DNA of 64,000 nt from an uncultured Roseibium sp. (GTDB taxonomy: Bacteria > Pseudomonadota > Alphaproteobacteria > Rhizobiales > Stappiaceae): assembly GCF_963669205.1 (NCBI RefSeq), contig NZ_OY769915.1, positions 5,306,001 through 5,370,000 on the forward strand, given 5' to 3'. The translations under genes were made by a program, and so were the position numbers. The notes beneath the pieces are model-generated. The model saw nothing but the letters and a program-made list of their open reading frames with translations. It made no database searches and was not told where the DNA came from. This document shows positions 61,262 through 64,000 of this stretch, piece by piece; the first letter of the stretch is position 1, and each line of letters starts with the position of its first letter.

Positions 61262-62974
61262 ATGCCCATCCCCTTGCAAACGTCTTCGCCCTCGGAAAAA
61301 GCAACCCTGATCGCGCTTGTCGCAGGCGCAACGGCGATTTGCGGCCTACCGCTTCTCCTGCTTTTCAAGACCGGCCTGACCAGCGGAACCGGCCTGGATC
61401 TCGAACCATTGCTTGAAGCGATGCAGAACCGCTCCGTGCAACGCGCCCTGTGGAACTCGATTGAAAGCAGTTTCCTGTCCGCGCTCGCGGCGACCATGCT
61501 CGGAACCCTGCTCGCGCTTCTTGTCGGCCTGACCGACATCCGTGCGAAAGGACTGCTGGTGTTCCTCCTGCTTTTGCCCCTGATGATCCCGCCGCACGTG
61601 ACGGCAATAGCCTGGATCCAGGCGCTTGGACCGGCAAGCCCCGTACTGCGCTGGCTGGGAATTGCGCCGGAACTCGGTTCCACCCACCCTCTTTATTCGC
61701 GCGAAGGGCTCGTGCTTCTGCTTTCGCTTCAACACAGCCCGCTTGTTTTTCTGCTTGTACGCGCTGCCTTGAGATCGTTTCCGCGCGAGTTGTCGGATGC
61801 TGCCCGCATATCCGGCGCAGGAACCTGGACCTTGTTGCGCCGGATCACGTTGCCACTCCTCGGCCCTTCCCTGCTTGCTGGCTTCGCCCTTGCCTTTGTC
61901 GCGGCGCTCGGCAACTTCGGCATCAACGCGCTCATCGGCATTCCGGCGCGCTACACCACGCTGCCTGTTCTGGTCTGGCGCCGCCTGGCGAGTTTCGGCC
62001 CGGATATCCTGCCGAATGTTGCAGTGATTTCCGTCATCCTCGCAGTGGTCGCGCTGTTGGCCATCTTGCTCCAGAGCCTTCTGCAAAGACGCATGCGTGC
62101 CAGCCTGATCGGGCTGCCACAGGACCCTCTTGCCATTTCGCTCGGACGGAAACGACCTTACATTGAGGCGCTCCTCTGGGGTTTCGTTGCCCTGGTTCTG
62201 CTTCTGCCGGCGGCGTCCCTGGTCGCAACGTCCCTGGTCAGGACCTACGGGCTGCCGCTGGGGTTGGACACGTTGACACCGGAGAATTTCGTGGAAGTCG
62301 TCTGGCGGCAGTCGGTGACCTTGAGGGCCTTTGCCAACTCCACCATGATTGCCGGCATTGCAGCACTCGTCATCGCGGCGGCAAGCCTGTTGCTCGGCTA
62401 TTTCCTAACTCACAGGAGACGGGCGCATCGCCAATGGGCAGGGCTTGTGCTGACCCAGTCCGAAATCGCGTTTGCCGTGCCGGGACTGGTGATGTCGATC
62501 GCGTTCATCCTTGCGTTCATCCGCCCCGTGCCGGTTCTCAATGTCTCGCTTTACGGCACCTTGTGGATCATCCTGATCGCCTATGTCTCCGTATTCCTGG
62601 CGGTCGGCCTGAAGCCGGTCCTGGCCGCGTTCCTCCAGATGGACGGAACCCTTGAAGACGCGGCGCGGGTATCCGGTGCCGGTTTCTTTACCCGGATGAG
62701 ACGCATATTCACCCCGCTTGCGGCCCCTTCGGCTGCCTCCGGCGCCATCCTTGTCTTCCTCACGGCCTATAACGAGGTCACGGTCTCCGCACTTCTCTGG
62801 TCGACCGGAAACGAAACCATCGGAACGACCATCTTCAACTATGAGGACGGCGGCTACACCACATTGGCAGCCGCCATGTCCGTGGTCGTCGTTGCGGCAA
62901 CGCTCCTGATCATGCTGGCGATGAACGCACTTTCAGACCGGGTTCCGGCGGGAACAATCCCCTGGAAGGACTGA
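61262..62974 (+). CDS. ABC transporter permease with two fused permease domains, FbpB/AfuB type
   Basis: 570-aa inner-membrane protein with about 12 helices in two homologous halves, each with an EAA-type loop: FPRELSDAARISGAGTWTLLRRITLPLL in the first half and QMDGTLEDAARVSGAGFFTRMRRIFTPL in the second. Fused double permeases are typical of iron(III), thiamine and phosphonate importers. No classical ribosome site is seen before the ATG at 61262. Its ATPase is the convergent gene at 62986. Confidence 0.92.
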   Translation: MPIPLQTSSPSEKATLIALVAGATAICGLPLLLLFKTGLTSGTGLDLEPLLEAMQNRSVQRALWNSIESSFLSALAATMLGTLLALLVGLTDIRAKGLLVFLLLLPLMIPPHVTAIAWIQALGPASPVLRWLGIAPELGSTHPLYSREGLVLLLSLQHSPLVFLLVRAALRSFPRELSDAARISGAGTWTLLRRITLPLLGPSLLAGFALAFVAALGNFGINALIGIPARYTTLPVLVWRRLASFGPDILPNVAVISVILAVVALLAILLQSLLQRRMRASLIGLPQDPLAISLGRKRPYIEALLWGFVALVLLLPAASLVATSLVRTYGLPLGLDTLTPENFVEVVWRQSVTLRAFANSTMIAGIAALVIAAASLLLGYFLTHRRRAHRQWAGLVLTQSEIAFAVPGLVMSIAFILAFIRPVPVLNVSLYGTLWIILIAYVSVFLAVGLKPVLAAFLQMDGTLEDAARVSGAGFFTRMRRIFTPLAAPSAASGAILVFLTAYNEVTVSALLWSTGNETIGTTIFNYEDGGYTTLAAAMSVVVVAATLLIMLAMNALSDRVPAGTIPWKD

Positions 62975-62985
62975 TAACAACGGCA

Positions 62986-64000
62986 TCATGGGCACTGGTC
63001 CGGCAGCACCCAGCTGCGCGTGACCGCAAGCGGTAGAACGTCGCCCACCGCCGCCTTGGCGTAAAGCGTCACAAGCAGCGGATCCTTGAGCCCTTCGACA
63101 GCCACGAAAACGTCCCAGGACCCGCCCCGGTAGACCGTGCGCAGAACCGTTCCTTCCAGATCCGGGTTTTCGGCATCCGGGACAAGGTGCTCGGGCCGGA
63201 TGAGAAGCGTCGCAGGTCCGGCAGCGGTTCCCGCTGTGCAGTCCGACAGGATCGAGCTGCGTCCAAGCGACACCCTTGCCTGCTCGCCGATCACATCATC
63301 GACCCGGACCGGCACCAGGGAGCTGCGCCCGATGAACCCGGCAACACGTCGGGAACTCGGACGGCGGTAGATCGCGTCAGCTTCGTCAACCTGCAGGATC
63401 TCTCCGTCCCACATCACCGCCACCTTGTCGGCGAGCGCCATAGCCTCACGCTGGTCATGGGTGATGAACAGGGTCGTGGCACCGCTCGCATTGTGAAAGG
63501 CTGCCAACTCTTCTTCCATGACGCCGCGCAGATGCGGATCGAGATTGGCGAGCGGTTCATCCATCAGGACGGTCTTGGCGCCCTGGGCGAGACAGCGGGC
63601 AAGCGCCACCCGTTGACGTTGACCGCCGGAAAGCTCAGCCGGCTTGCGGCTCGCAAAAGCCGTCAGGGACACGGTCTCCAGGCAATCCGAAACCCGGGCA
63701 GACACGTCACCTCGCTTTTCTCCTGCCGTTTCGAGCGGAAAGGCGACATTGCCGGATACGCTCATGTGCGGCCACAGGGCATAGGACTGGAAGACGACGC
63801 CGACACGCCGATGCTCCGGCGCCATGTGGAACCCGTCATGGGCAACGTCACTGCCGCCAAGCGCGATGCGTCCCGCATCGATCGGCTCAAGACCCGCAAT
63901 GGCGCGCAACAGGGTCGACTTCCCGCAGCCCGACGGGCCCAGAACGACGAAGAAGGTTCCCGTCTCGATGGAGAGCGACACGTCGTTCAACGCCGCGTGC
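62986..64000 (-). CDS. ABC transporter ATP-binding protein, FbpC/PotA type (5' end off window)
   Basis: At least 334 aa of an ATPase: Walker A GPSGCGKST, Q-loop VFQSYALWPHMSV, signature LSGGQRQR, Walker B TVLMDEPLANLD, H-loop TLFITHDQ, and C-terminal TOBE_2 domain (RRVAGFIGRSSLVPVRVDDVIGEQARVSLG, LLIRPEHLV). The frame is open to the right edge (reading HAALNDVSLS), so the real start, expected about 20 residues earlier, is outside the window. It converges on the fused permease gene, 11 bases apart, and most likely energises it. Confidence 0.9.
   Translation of the reverse strand, partial: HAALNDVSLSIETGTFFVVLGPSGCGKSTLLRAIAGLEPIDAGRIALGGSDVAHDGFHMAPEHRRVGVVFQSYALWPHMSVSGNVAFPLETAGEKRGDVSARVSDCLETVSLTAFASRKPAELSGGQRQRVALARCLAQGAKTVLMDEPLANLDPHLRGVMEEELAAFHNASGATTLFITHDQREAMALADKVAVMWDGEILQVDEADAIYRRPSSRRVAGFIGRSSLVPVRVDDVIGEQARVSLGRSSILSDCTAGTAAGPATLLIRPEHLVPDAENPDLEGTVLRTVYRGGSWDVFVAVEGLKDPLLVTLYAKAAVGDVLPLAVTRSWVLPDQCP

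Overview
The window is GC-rich, densely coded DNA from an alphaproteobacterium. Gene content (aglEFGK and iol clusters of the rhizobial type, an IolC-DUF2090 fusion, an RpiR-type inositol regulator, dispersed GTCATCCCGG palindromic repeats) suggests a marine or plant-associated member of the Hyphomicrobiales, for example the Stappiaceae (Roseibium/Labrenzia/Stappia). That placement is inference from gene content only. I see no rRNA or tRNA gene, transposase, phage gene or CRISPR array. The window is largely a sugar-uptake and catabolism region with six complete or partial ABC importers of the substrate-binding-protein-first type.

Layout: (1) 1-3.7 kb, minus strand: branched-chain amino-acid-type importer (binding protein, LivG, LivF, LivH cut by the window edge). 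(2) 3.7-5.0 kb: a gene-free stretch of intergenic repeats, including a 256-bp direct duplication. (3) 5.0-17.4 kb: a galactoside island. An iclR-ATPase operon is divergent from binding protein, two permeases, GH36 alpha-galactosidase, SDR dehydrogenase, DgoK kinase, DgoA aldolase, SMP-30 lactonase and GH42 beta-galactosidase. This is a transport, hydrolysis and De Ley-Doudoroff galactose oxidation unit that lacks only galactonate dehydratase. (4) 17.7-22.4 kb: a thiol/electrophile-stress group (KefF-like oxidoreductase, Kef-type antiporter, DsbA/FrnE-like protein, GST, HxlR regulator). (5) 22.4-35.6 kb: inositol island (second Gfo/Idh/MocA dehydrogenase, iolG, RpiR regulator, epimerase, CUT2 ABC importer, iolC-DUF2090, iolD, iolE, iolB). 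(6) 35.7-41.0 kb: chemoreceptor, universal stress protein plus alanine/sodium symporter, and an Lrp-type regulator. (7) 41.0-47.1 kb: a DeoR-regulated sugar importer with an adjacent KDG kinase; its ATPase gene carries an apparent 1-nt deletion. (8) 47.6-53.9 kb: alpha-glucoside importer aglEFGK without aglA, divergent from a LacI-type regulator. (9) 53.9-57.0 kb: GntR regulator, hydroxypyruvate/glyoxylate reductase and a TIM-barrel isomerase. (10) 57.1-58.3 kb: CcdA-like membrane protein and a Tat-exported thioredoxin. (11) 58.5-60 kb: 6-phosphogluconate dehydrogenase. (12) 60.2-64 kb: an iron/phosphonate-type ABC importer whose ATPase is on the opposite strand and cut by the right edge.

Main points of interest: a likely frameshift in the 45.3-46.3 kb ATPase gene; replacement of the catalytic Lys by Asn in the SDR of the galactose island; a hairpin directly after the binding-protein gene in all six ABC operons; clear candidate operators for the DeoR, LacI and RpiR regulators; and a shared 131-133 bp palindromic repeat, one copy of which splits the iol operon.
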